In this document: positions 1 through 5,589 of the stretch, piece by piece
Layout: the number at the start of each line of letters is the position of its first letter
How positions within the stretch are numbered: the first letter of the stretch is position 1
DNA from: Bacteroidota bacterium
Lineage (GTDB): Bacteria > Bacteroidota > Bacteroidia > Bacteroidales > UBA4417
Length of the DNA: 5,589 bases
NCBI GenBank assembly: GCA_020048595.1
Contig: JAIFMH010000301.1
Location: 1-5,589, forward strand
Reading direction: 5' to 3'
Notes under the pieces: generated by a model
Database searches by the model: none
What the model saw: the letters and a program-made list of their open reading frames with translations, nothing else
Told to the model about the DNA's origin: nothing
Translations under genes and position numbers: made by a program

Positions 1-122
1 ATTCAAATATTAGTAGATATTCGCAAATACAATTATAGATCAGGGAATAGTAGTCAATGTCATTTAGTTGGCATTTTTAAGAATAGAAAGAAAAACAATG
101 TCAGATTTGGTACCCTCCCCAG

Positions 123-145
123 CCCTCCCTAGAAAATAGGGAGGG
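123..145. repeat. Perfect 9-bp inverted repeat (REP-like hairpin)
   Basis: CCCTCCCTA at 123-131 pairs perfectly with TAGGGAGGG at 137-145 around a GAAAA loop. It sits in a short C-rich run starting near 111. Hairpins of this composition occur as dispersed intergenic repeats in Bacteroidota genomes; that is recalled knowledge, and copy number cannot be tested here. It could stabilise a 3' end or act as a terminator-like structure for the cluster ending at 371, but no T-run follows on either strand. Confidence 0.55.
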
Positions 146-200
146 AGTAGTTCGCAACAAAATTTCAGACATTTGAGCTTAGGTTAATCTTTGTTAGTAT

Positions 201-258
201 GTACTCCCCCTTGGATGCTGAGCGGAGCCGAAGCACAAGGGGGAGACAGAGGGGGTAC
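201..258. repeat. Compound palindromic intergenic repeat
   Basis: CTCCCCCTT at 204-212 is the exact reverse complement of AAGGGGGAG at 237-245. Inside it, TGCTGAGCGGAGCCGAAGCA at 216-235 has its own TGCT/AGCA arms. Outside it, GTAC plus a C-run at 201-210 faces GGGGGTAC at 251-258, so a second pairing register is possible. The inner core resembles a short GC-rich sequence widely repeated between genes in many bacteria (recalled, not searched). The element is about 60 bp, sits 55 bp from the first hairpin and contains no coding sequence. Confidence 0.55.
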
Positions 259-370
259 AAAGGGAATTACAGAGAACAGTAATGATAACTATTAAATGAA
301 TCCTTAACTAAACGACATTGAAATAGTAATTACCATTTTAGCAGTATAAGCCACATTTTTCATCAGGATG

Positions 371-1339
371 TTACTTTGCTTTAAATTCTCTCACTCCTTT
401 AGGCAGTATTATTTTTATATTCTCATCTGCATCAAAGTTTAAACTGTCAATACATAATTCTCTTAAAACATATTCCTTTTCCTGTGGATGAATGCGGTGA
501 TAAAGAATATAGTATTGCCCGTTTTCTGTAAAAATGGTATGATGGCCGGGTCCGGTAGTTGTGCGGTCATTTGTTGTTGATAATATTGGGCTATTGATGC
601 CTTCTTTCCACGGACCAAAAGGAGTTTTACCAACGGAATACCTGGTTTTATATGTCTCATCGATGGCTTTTCCTTCGGAGTACATGAGGTAATAAATGTC
701 ATTTTTCCTGAGCATAAATGGAGCCTCAAAATAATTCGGCGGGGTAATATCTATGGGTTCACCATCAAAAGTTACCATGTCGGGTTTAAGTTTCACTGCA
801 AAACAACGGCCATTAATCCAATTTAAACCAGAGCCCCAGTAAAGATATGCCTGTCCGTCGGGTTCAATAAAGCATTCGGCATCTATCATGTGATAGGCCG
901 GAAATAAATCAGCTTTGATTAAAGGTGTGTTATCGGCTTTTGCGTTTTTCCATGGGCCAAGAGGCTTTTCACTTACACCAACCCAAACTTCGCTGCCTAC
1001 GGAAACGTACATATAAATCTTACCGTTTTTAGCCTTTACAACGGAGGGCGCCCAAACCATTGACCCATTAGATCCAGAACTCGTGCATGCAAGCTTTGTC
1101 GGCCAGTTGATGTGCTTTGTTTCCCAGGTTTTAAAATCTTTTGTTTCGAATACTGCCAGTTCATTTCCTCCCCAGGGATCGATGGTTGCATACACATAAA
1201 ATGTATTTCCGACCTTGAGAACGGATGGATCAGCATAATATCCGTTGATTACAGGATTTGAAATCAAATGCCTGTTCTCCTGGCTGTATAGCTCACTTAA
1301 GCTGCAAAGAAAAACGATCAGGGAAAATATATTCTTCAT
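371..1339 (-). CDS. Secreted GH43 glycosidase (beta-xylosidase / alpha-L-arabinofuranosidase type)
   Basis: This is an intact 322-residue family GH43 enzyme, a five-bladed beta-propeller that typically removes terminal xylose or arabinofuranose by an inverting mechanism. Residues 1-19 form a signal peptide, likely cut in the LYS/QEN region, so it acts in the periplasm or at the surface. The expected acidic triad is visible: general base Asp37 in YADPSVL, modulator Asp153 in MIDAECF and general acid Glu205 in EAPFML. GPGHHTIF at about 263-270 supplies the conserved histidine region, and WAPSV at 96-100 is also typical. It is the last gene of the minus-strand cluster, 18 bases after the GH27 stop, so it is probably co-transcribed. 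Exact specificity cannot be read from sequence: arabinofuranosidase, xylosidase and galactofuranosidase members all share these motifs. Confidence 0.9.
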   Translation of the reverse strand: MKNIFSLIVFLCSLSELYSQENRHLISNPVINGYYADPSVLKVGNTFYVYATIDPWGGNELAVFETKDFKTWETKHINWPTKLACTSSGSNGSMVWAPSVVKAKNGKIYMYVSVGSEVWVGVSEKPLGPWKNAKADNTPLIKADLFPAYHMIDAECFIEPDGQAYLYWGSGLNWINGRCFAVKLKPDMVTFDGEPIDITPPNYFEAPFMLRKNDIYYLMYSEGKAIDETYKTRYSVGKTPFGPWKEGINSPILSTTNDRTTTGPGHHTIFTENGQYYILYHRIHPQEKEYVLRELCIDSLNFDADENIKIILPKGVREFKAK

Positions 1340-1357
1340 ACTTACAGAAGTGTTTTG

Positions 1358-2611
1358 TTAGTTTGATTTTGTTAATTTATACAAACCAGATGCATGGGCA
1401 GAAATCTTTGCAGAAAAGGAATCTTTAAATACACCAACTTCCTCACTACTCCAGATATTTGTTATTCTGACATTTCCTTTCAGATCCAGATCAGCCAGAT
1501 TTACACTCACTTCAACATTTGAGTTTTCGGAGATATTAAACAAAGCCAGGTAAGTTTCCCCTGTTTTACTATTCCTTGATGTAATCGCAACTTTTCCTTC
1601 GTTCCGAAAAAGTTGACGAACACCTGAACTTTCATGATGCATCCTTAATACTTCTTTATTTGTTATCAATGAAAGCGTGAACGCATCATTGCTTGGTAAA
1701 TCTCCTCCAAAGAATAACGGGGAACGAAAAACAGTAAACAATGTCATCAGGGTGTACTGCTCATCTTTTGTTAAACGGGTCATGCGATCAGCTCCTACTT
1801 CTCCCCGTATCGAAAGTCGTCCCAAAGGTATCATATCACAATCAGGCCAGGTACCTGGTTTAATAGATGGAAACCATTGCTGGCAAACGTCGAATAGATT
1901 GGAGATGTGCCACCAGGTGTCCCAAACATCGTTTACCATGCGCCACATATTGGCATTTTTACCTACATGTTCTGCATCCTCTACCGGAGTAGCGCCAGGT
2001 GATGTGCTTAGCACAATTTGGCGTCCGCACCTGTCTATTGCTTTGCGGATCATTTCAATCTCATCTTTGTGGTAGATGGGTGCCGACAAATCATCTATTT
2101 TCACGAAATCCACTCCCCATTCCGCGTACAATTCAAAAATCGAATTGTAGTATTGCTGCGCGCCGGGCTTATATGCTAGTATAGTATAATTATCCAGCAA
2201 CCATTTACATTGGTTTTCTGTTGAATAGATCTGATCTGCCGTTATACCATCCGCTCCTTTCACAGGAAGTTTTTTCTCCACGGCTATTTTCGGAATACCC
2301 CGCATAATATGGATTCCAAATTTTAAGCCTTTTGCATGAATATAATCAGCCAATTCCTTAAATCCTTTTCCGTTTTTGGCTGATGGGAAACGGTTTACAG
2401 CTGGTTGGTATCTGCCGAATTCATCTATTACATAGCGCGGATCTGTTTGGTTATAGCCACCAGCTTTATCGTTCTCAACAAACCAGCGTATATCAACCAC
2501 AATATATTCCCAACCAAATTCCTTCAGGTATTTGGCCATATAATCAGCATTTGCTTTTACTTCATGTTCTTCGACAGTCGGGCCGTAACAATCCCAGCTA
2601 TTCCAGCCCAT
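1358..2611 (-). CDS. GH27 alpha-galactosidase-like glycosidase, annotated start is internal
   Basis: Family GH27 enzymes are retaining glycosidases that remove terminal alpha-galactose; some act on beta-L-arabinopyranose or alpha-N-acetylgalactosamine. Numbered from the ATG at 2611, the protein has 417 residues. MGWNSWDCYG is the first barrel strand, VVDIRWF lies at 38-44, the nucleophile is Asp173 in DFVKIDD and the acid/base is Asp228 in WRMVNDVWD. FRSPLFFGGD lies at 295-304, followed by a C-terminal beta domain. No catalytic residue is missing. The ATG is almost certainly not the true start, because it falls inside the conserved TPPMGWNSW motif and leaves no signal peptide. The frame stays open upstream to 2743 but offers no ATG, GTG or TTG. 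The gene follows the broken GH43 with overlapping frames and precedes the intact GH43 by 18 bases, which suggests one transcript. Confidence 0.88.
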   Translation of the reverse strand: MGWNSWDCYGPTVEEHEVKANADYMAKYLKEFGWEYIVVDIRWFVENDKAGGYNQTDPRYVIDEFGRYQPAVNRFPSAKNGKGFKELADYIHAKGLKFGIHIMRGIPKIAVEKKLPVKGADGITADQIYSTENQCKWLLDNYTILAYKPGAQQYYNSIFELYAEWGVDFVKIDDLSAPIYHKDEIEMIRKAIDRCGRQIVLSTSPGATPVEDAEHVGKNANMWRMVNDVWDTWWHISNLFDVCQQWFPSIKPGTWPDCDMIPLGRLSIRGEVGADRMTRLTKDEQYTLMTLFTVFRSPLFFGGDLPSNDAFTLSLITNKEVLRMHHESSGVRQLFRNEGKVAITSRNSKTGETYLALFNISENSNVEVSVNLADLDLKGNVRITNIWSSEEVGVFKDSFSAKISAHASGLYKLTKSN

Positions 2612-2743
2612 GGGTGGTGTTAGTGCCCATTTTTTAAAATCGCTGTCCTTACTATTTGTAAAAAGGGTTTTAATAAAAAGGGTTCTGAAAATTATTGTTA
2701 CCAGTATTGTGAACTGGATTTTAATCTTTAAGGTATATAATGC
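2612..2743 (-). other. In-frame N-terminal extension of the GH27 gene without a standard start
   Basis: The 44 codons before the GH27 ATG are open. They encode a basic, then hydrophobic stretch (KIKIQFTILVTIIF) followed by NSKDSDFKKWALTPP, which joins naturally to MGWNSWDCYG. This is the layout expected of a signal peptide plus the conserved entry to the GH27 barrel, so I infer it belongs to the gene. The only start-like codons are ATT at 2725-2723, which would give a peptide beginning I/M-K-I-Q-F, and CTG at 2704-2702. The ATT lies two bases beyond the GH43 stop (2730-2728), a spacing suited to translational coupling. A lost or mutated ATG is equally possible. Confidence 0.7.
2659..2684. repeat. 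15-bp-period direct repeat in the GH27 leader region
   Basis: TAAAAAGGGTT occurs at 2659-2669 and again at 2674-2684, a spacing of 15 bases. Read on the minus strand this is a five-codon repeat (TLFIK then TLFTN) inside the signal-peptide-like extension. It could be a small in-frame slippage duplication. Short homopolymer runs make it slippage-prone. Confidence 0.5.
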
Positions 2744-3652
2744 TTACCTACAACTAACGTATCGCCCGACAAATCTACTTCAAAAAAATGAGGAGTCCGG
2801 AGGTAACGATCGTTGATACTTTTATGACAATGTACTGCCATTAATTGTTTACCATTAAATGCGCGGAACAACATGCCATGACCATAATCAGGAGGTGTAA
2901 CAGGATCTTTTTCCTGTATCCATGCCCAACCGTCCTGTTGCCGTGCGAAACAGATACGGGCCGTCGGTTACTTTATTTGGAATGACGTTGCCGTTTTCAT
3001 CTTTCTCGCGGCTCCATGGAGAATCAAAGGCACGGAAAAGAACTTTGCCTTCTCCTAACGTACCACTTAAATCGGGTTTCAATTCTATCTTTTCAACTGT
3101 TCCATTCCAATTCTGCAGCCATTCGTAGCAATAGACCATATAGGGCTTTCCATCCGTGTCAATCCAAAATGTTCCATCCAGGGTAGGCTTATCCGCAGGT
3201 AAATAAGTGGGGTCCTTCATGGGCACAAAAGGGCCATCCGGTTTGTCGCTTACCAATACATGGCTGGCACGACGTTCAATTACATTGCCCTTAACGGTGT
3301 CAATCGTAACAGCCTGGTTGGTAAAGGTGGCAAAATAATAGTACTTGTTTTTATATTCATGAATTTCGGCAGCCCATATCATCGGTTTGGGGCCCATCCA
3401 TGAGTTAGAATCGGTTCGCGCAACCTTGTAAGGCCCGTCCCAATACTTCAAATCTTTACTTTTCCAGAGCATGCCACCGGTTCCTGTCATAAAATACATG
3501 TTTGTTTTATGATCCGCCAGTACGAAAGGATCACTTAGAACAATTGAATCCAAAGGCACATTTTTTCTGATTTCATGCGATCTTCTGTTTTGTGCCAACA
3601 GTATTGGCGAAAAGAATAAACACACAAAAAGTGTTGTCCAAAGTTTTTTCAT
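2728..3652 (-). pseudogene. GH43 glycosidase disrupted by internal deletion and frameshift
   Basis: From the ATG at 3652 the frame runs 254 codons to a stop at 2888, and residues 1-244 are a good GH43 protein. A signal peptide at 1-20 ends in LLA/QN. Asp41 in LSDPFVL is the general base, Asp159 in TLDGTFWID the modulator, and VTDGPYLF at 228-235 carries the acid position, with Asp230 where Glu is usual. After GRLGM (244) the frame turns to nonsense. A second frame starting with WIQEKDP at 2922 encodes PDYGHGMLFRAF, then LRTPHFFEVDLSGD, and stops at 2728; this is the normal C-terminal end of such enzymes. The segment that should link GRLGM to WIQE, estimated from memory of homologues at 25-30 residues, is absent. 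The truncated product would lack the last blade and its conserved GHG histidine, so it is probably inactive. It is the first gene of the minus-strand cluster. Confidence 0.85.
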
Positions 3653-3728
3653 AGTTTAGGTTTTAGATAATGACAATAGATACAAACTGTTAAAAACAAA
3701 GGAATTAACGAAAAAAATATTCACTGAA

Positions 3729-3801
3729 AAACTGAAGCGCAGAACTTTGAATGTTATTTGTCAAGCTGTTGTTGGCCAACTTCAGCAACTCGCTTCAGTT
3801 T
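3729..3801. repeat. 11-bp inverted repeat flanking a GTTGGCCAAC palindrome
   Basis: AAACTGAAGCG at 3729-3739 is the exact reverse complement of CGCTTCAGTTT at 3791-3801. Between them GTTGGCCAAC at 3771-3780 is a perfect 10-bp palindrome, extended by outer GCTG/CAGC arms after a two-base mismatch. The block lies 77-149 bases upstream of the GH43 start at 3652, a reasonable place for an operator or a leader-RNA fold. No regulator family can be assigned. Confidence 0.4.
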
Positions 3802-4069
3802 GTTGCTTTACCAGCTGCAAAACAAAGCGATACCAGGAATCGTTAATCCTGCAATTAGTCCAACCGTTGGCTAAATGTTTTCCGTTATTTAAGGCGAACC
3901 GTACTCAAAAGCTAACACTATTAACACAGGAGATTTCCAAACCCACTCTGTTTTTTAACCTTTCCGGGAATAAAATTTGATTTCGGAAAATTAGGGATTT
4001 ACCGATTTGTACACTGTGACAATTCAGTCAATTATTAGTAGGAATTCACACTTAAAATATAAATACAGT

Positions 4070-4101
4070 TATACCGGATAATGTTAGGCCGGTATATCCG
4101 G
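4070..4101. repeat. Nested inverted repeats with three CCGG cores
   Basis: TATACCGG at 4070-4077 pairs with CCGGTATA at 4089-4096 around an 11-base loop. The overlapping CCGGATA at 4074-4080 also pairs with TATCCGG at 4095-4101. The two pairings exclude each other. The site could be a cluster of operator half-sites or an alternative RNA hairpin. It lies about 200 bases upstream of the plus-strand gene at 4304 and 418 bases upstream of the glycosidase cluster. Confidence 0.4.
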
Positions 4102-4208
4102 AACTGGATTATTCTGAAATCAGATGTTAAATTATAGGATTAATAAAAATAGCCATAGCCGAACAGCAGATAATTTACAAAAGGGCCATTCTGTTTGCAT
4201 CCGAAGTT

Positions 4209-4226
4209 GTTAATTTTGTTAATTTT
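4209..4226 (+). repeat. Tandem 9-bp repeat GTTAATTTT x2
   Basis: GTTAATTTT occurs twice back to back at 4209-4217 and 4218-4226, shortly before the plus-strand gene. The first copy contains TAATTTTG, which matches the Bacteroidota -7 box TAnnTTTG. The nearest TTTG upstream (4194-4197) is only 13 bases away, too close for a normal -33 box, so promoter function is weakly supported. Confidence 0.3.
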
Positions 4227-4303
4227 ACAACTATGAAAACCGGCACTCACTTGTTGTCGCTGCACTCACGTGATTTGTTTTCTCATTAATCCCTGATATA
4301 AAT

Positions 4304-4909
4304 ATGTTGAAACTACCTCCTCCAAAAAGCACCGGAATATTTTCGGATATCCGCTTGTTCTTTTTGGATAAACCTGAAGTTGAGACTGGTATCAGGTTTC
4401 ACTCTGAAGAGGAAAGGGCGTTTTACAGTAAGAATATCCTGCAACGTACAGGCATTGGAGTTGATACTTTCAGGGTGCTGAATATTCACAGGATTGGAAT
4501 TGAGACTCCCGTAAGTTTTGTGTTTGAAGAATTGCTGAAATGGAATGGTGACTCCAGTTGCTGGCCAAACCATATTGCAAAGGTCACACTAAAGAACGAT
4601 AAACTGGAACAGATAAAAGTTAACCTGTTTGGCTGGCCTTCGGATCCGTTTAATAATAAAAAAGGATTAGCCGGGCTACAGCTGTTTCATTTGTTTAATC
4701 TTAATGCCATAAAAATCCAGAGTACGCCCGAACTTTTTGATTTCGACAATGCCCGGTTTCTGTTATACAAATGCAGCGGAGGTTACCCTATCGGTTATTT
4801 TTTAATGTATGTCCGGTCCTCCATTCCTGAGCGTGGGGAGAAAGAAATGGCGCAATTGTTTATGATGGTCGGATTTAATTTACCGTGCAACCACGCACAT
4901 TATGAATAA
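4304..4909 (+). CDS. Probable SRPBCC-fold protein, C-terminus apparently frameshifted
   Basis: The 201-residue product has no signal peptide or membrane segment, so it is likely cytoplasmic. VLNIHRIGIETPVSFVFEELLKWNGD at about 58-83 followed by CWPNHIAKV at 86-94 resembles the first strand, helices and W-x-HI pattern of SRPBCC (START/Bet v1-like) domains, which bind hydrophobic ligands. Later GGYPIGYFLMYVRSSIP at 159-175 fits the closing strands. I recognise the protein only as a conserved Bacteroidota hypothetical, and no substrate can be named. After MVGFN (188-192) the sequence degenerates to LPCNHAHYE and stops, whereas another frame continues with plausible helix sequence to 4958, suggesting a deletion with frameshift. 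It faces away from the glycosidase cluster and is probably unrelated to it. Confidence 0.65.
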   Translation: MLKLPPPKSTGIFSDIRLFFLDKPEVETGIRFHSEEERAFYSKNILQRTGIGVDTFRVLNIHRIGIETPVSFVFEELLKWNGDSSCWPNHIAKVTLKNDKLEQIKVNLFGWPSDPFNNKKGLAGLQLFHLFNLNAIKIQSTPELFDFDNARFLLYKCSGGYPIGYFLMYVRSSIPERGEKEMAQLFMMVGFNLPCNHAHYE

Positions 4910-4958
4910 GTTTAAACAGTTGAGCGAGTGGCGGTTCGAGCAATTTATTAATCAATAG
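4881..4958 (+). pseudogene. Detached C-terminal tail of the SRPBCC-like gene
   Basis: In the frame ending at TAG 4956-4958, the codons from 4884 read RATTHIMNKFKQLSEWRFEQ and then FINQ. This is a typical amphipathic C-terminal helix, and it resembles what I recall at the end of Bacteroidota homologues of the upstream gene, where an NRAT-NRFKQL-EWRFE pattern closes the protein. It overlaps the end of the upstream frame. The frame offset implies loss of 3k+2 bases near 4877-4885. An independent small gene starting at ATG 4902 (18 codons) is less likely. Confidence 0.5.
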
Positions 4959-5154
4959 AAGTTCATCCGTCAGAGTCGGAAGATTCCACCTGTTGCTTTA
5001 GGTCAGTTTAGGCCAGGAAATCAAACTCTGCGGAATTCGCGTGTAGAAGCTAATCCCTAATTTGGAAGTGTTAATCCTTTCTTGTTCTGAGAAGCGTATT
5101 CATCCCGGTTTCATTTCGGCTAAAACAAGAGCTAGACTTGGAATCAGTATTTTT

Positions 5155-5185
5155 TTTGCTGTTTGTTTTTTAAATTATAGTTTTA
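5155..5185 (+). promoter_or_regulatory. Candidate Bacteroidota-type promoter
   Basis: TTTG at 5155-5158 is followed after 19 bases by TAGTTTTA at 5178-5185. This matches the Bacteroidota consensus TTTG / TAnnTTTG except for the final base. Transcription would begin close to 5190, leaving a short leader before the ATG at 5204. The surrounding DNA is T-rich, so a chance match is quite possible. Confidence 0.25.
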
Positions 5186-5203
5186 TAGCCGAAAACCGGA
5201 TGT

Positions 5204-5584
5204 ATGACACCTTTACTGATTATTTCATCAACACTGATTACACTGGCCCTTGTCTTTTATTCGTTGGGTGTTTGGTCCGAAAGGATATCCAGGTACCTGA
5301 AAGCCTGGCATGTAGCTGCATTCTGGGCCGGTTTTACGTTTGATGTTTCGGGCACCTATGCCATGAGTAAACTGGCAACCGGACCATTTGACCTGCTGGC
5401 TTCGCATACTCTAACCGGCCAGATAGCTCTTTGGCTGATGCTGGCCCACGCCATTTGGGCAACATATGTTGTGCGAAAAGGAAGTGAAAAAGCCCGTACA
5501 GGCTTTCACCGGTACAGTTTGATCGTTTGGCTTATCTGGCTGATCCCTTATTTGGGCGGAATGTTTATGGGAATGGCGGGGTGA
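5204..5584 (+). CDS. HsmA/TIGR03987-type four-helix membrane protein
   Basis: The 126-residue product has four predicted membrane helices at about 3-23, 36-54, 69-90 and 103-124, joined by short basic loops (SERISR, RKGSEKARTGFHR). Length, helix count and the pattern WHVAAFW, SHTLTG, LMLAHAIWA, FHRYSLIVWLIWLIP match, from memory, the small conserved HsmA family (TIGR03987), whose role is unknown. Four histidines (35, 68, 82, 102) and Asp47 sit in or next to helices, an arrangement also seen in membrane haem or metal proteins; that reading is inference only. The start ATG leads directly into the first helix, and the stop is within the window, so the gene appears complete. It lies 245 bases after the preceding frame's remnant and is probably a separate transcription unit. 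Confidence 0.8.
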   Translation: MTPLLIISSTLITLALVFYSLGVWSERISRYLKAWHVAAFWAGFTFDVSGTYAMSKLATGPFDLLASHTLTGQIALWLMLAHAIWATYVVRKGSEKARTGFHRYSLIVWLIWLIPYLGGMFMGMAG

Positions 5585-5589
5585 GATTC

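Larger units (their letters stand above)
1..370. other. Gene-free flank with two GC-rich inverted repeats
   Basis: No reading frame with recognisable protein character is seen on either strand. The stretch lies downstream of the minus-strand glycosidase cluster. Its first 100 bases and last 110 bases are plain AT-rich sequence with no feature I can name. The middle carries two strong inverted repeats, listed separately. No classic hairpin followed by a T-run is found directly after the stop codon of the last glycosidase gene, so the repeats at 123-258 are the nearest structures that could end the transcript. Confidence 0.6.
3653..4303. other. Divergent intergenic region of 651 bp
   Basis: This region separates the minus-strand glycosidase cluster from the plus-strand genes, so promoters for both directions should lie here. 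No convincing Bacteroidota promoter (TTTG, about 19-21 bases, TAnnTTTG) is found for either side. TAATTTTG at 4211-4218 fits the -7 box, but no TTTG sits at the right distance. The only longer open frame, on the plus strand at 3747-3980, has no protein-like character. Inverted repeats at 3729-3801 and 4070-4101 and a 9-bp tandem repeat at 4209-4226 are the notable structures. Confidence 0.55.

Noticed and set aside
1..370. CRISPR array or transposon end
   Set aside because: There are only two different palindromes, no regularly spaced direct repeats and spacers, and no transposase reading frame.
1677..2184. Plus-strand open frames opposite the GH27 gene
   Set aside because: They lie entirely antisense to a strongly conserved catalytic domain and read as shadows of it.
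3660..3760. Promoter for the glycosidase cluster on the minus strand
   Set aside because: TTTG motifs are present, but none pairs with a TAnnTTTG box at acceptable spacing, so no promoter is claimed.
3747..3980. Plus-strand open frame of 77 codons in the divergent region
   Set aside because: Its composition is not protein-like (Gln/Leu/Cys-rich, no pattern), and it overlaps the inverted repeats. I recognise no homologue.
4233..4289. 18-codon frame (MKTGTHLLSLHS...) just before the SRPBCC-like gene, a possible leader peptide
   Set aside because: It has no run of regulatory codons, no attenuator hairpin follows it, and a frame this short is expected by chance.
5062..5343. 93-codon plus-strand frame overlapping the membrane protein gene
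   Set aside because: It overlaps the well-supported HsmA-type gene in another frame, and its own translation shows no family character.

Overview
The window looks like chromosomal DNA from a member of the Bacteroidota. The enzymes are exported glycoside hydrolases with short signal peptides, one ending in the Ser-Gln junction common in this phylum. The coding DNA is moderately AT-rich, there is little Shine-Dalgarno signal before the starts, and the best homologues I can recall for all five genes come from Bacteroidota. This placement rests on recognising protein motifs, not on a database search.

Layout. Bases 1-370 hold no gene but carry two strong GC-rich inverted repeats of the intergenic REP-like kind. 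A three-gene carbohydrate cluster follows on the minus strand, read from right to left: a broken GH43 glycosidase (3652 to 2728), a GH27 alpha-galactosidase-like enzyme (to 1358) and an intact GH43 glycosidase (1339 to 371). Spacing is operon-like: the GH27 frame overlaps the GH43 stop, and only 18 bases separate GH27 from the last GH43. Bases 3653-4303 are a divergent intergenic region with several inverted repeats. On the plus strand lie a probable SRPBCC-fold protein (4304-4909) and a four-helix membrane protein of the HsmA/TIGR03987 type (5204-5584).

Function. The two GH43 enzymes and the GH27 enzyme would act together outside the cytoplasm, removing arabinofuranosyl or xylosyl units and galactosyl or arabinopyranosyl units from a branched plant polysaccharide such as arabinoxylan, arabinogalactan or a pectin side chain. 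No SusC/SusD pair, regulator or endo-acting enzyme is visible, so this is at most one end of a polysaccharide utilisation locus.

Main observation. Several genes show the same kind of damage. The first GH43 runs normally for 244 residues, then lacks a stretch I estimate at 25-30 residues and resumes in another frame for 64 well-conserved residues. The GH27 gene has no ATG, GTG or TTG ahead of its conserved TPPMGWNSW motif, although the reading frame continues upstream through a signal-peptide-like segment. The SRPBCC-like gene appears to have its C-terminal tail in another frame, again as if a stretch near the end were missing. Either this locus is decaying, or the underlying assembly has local deletions. 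No new biological system is evident.
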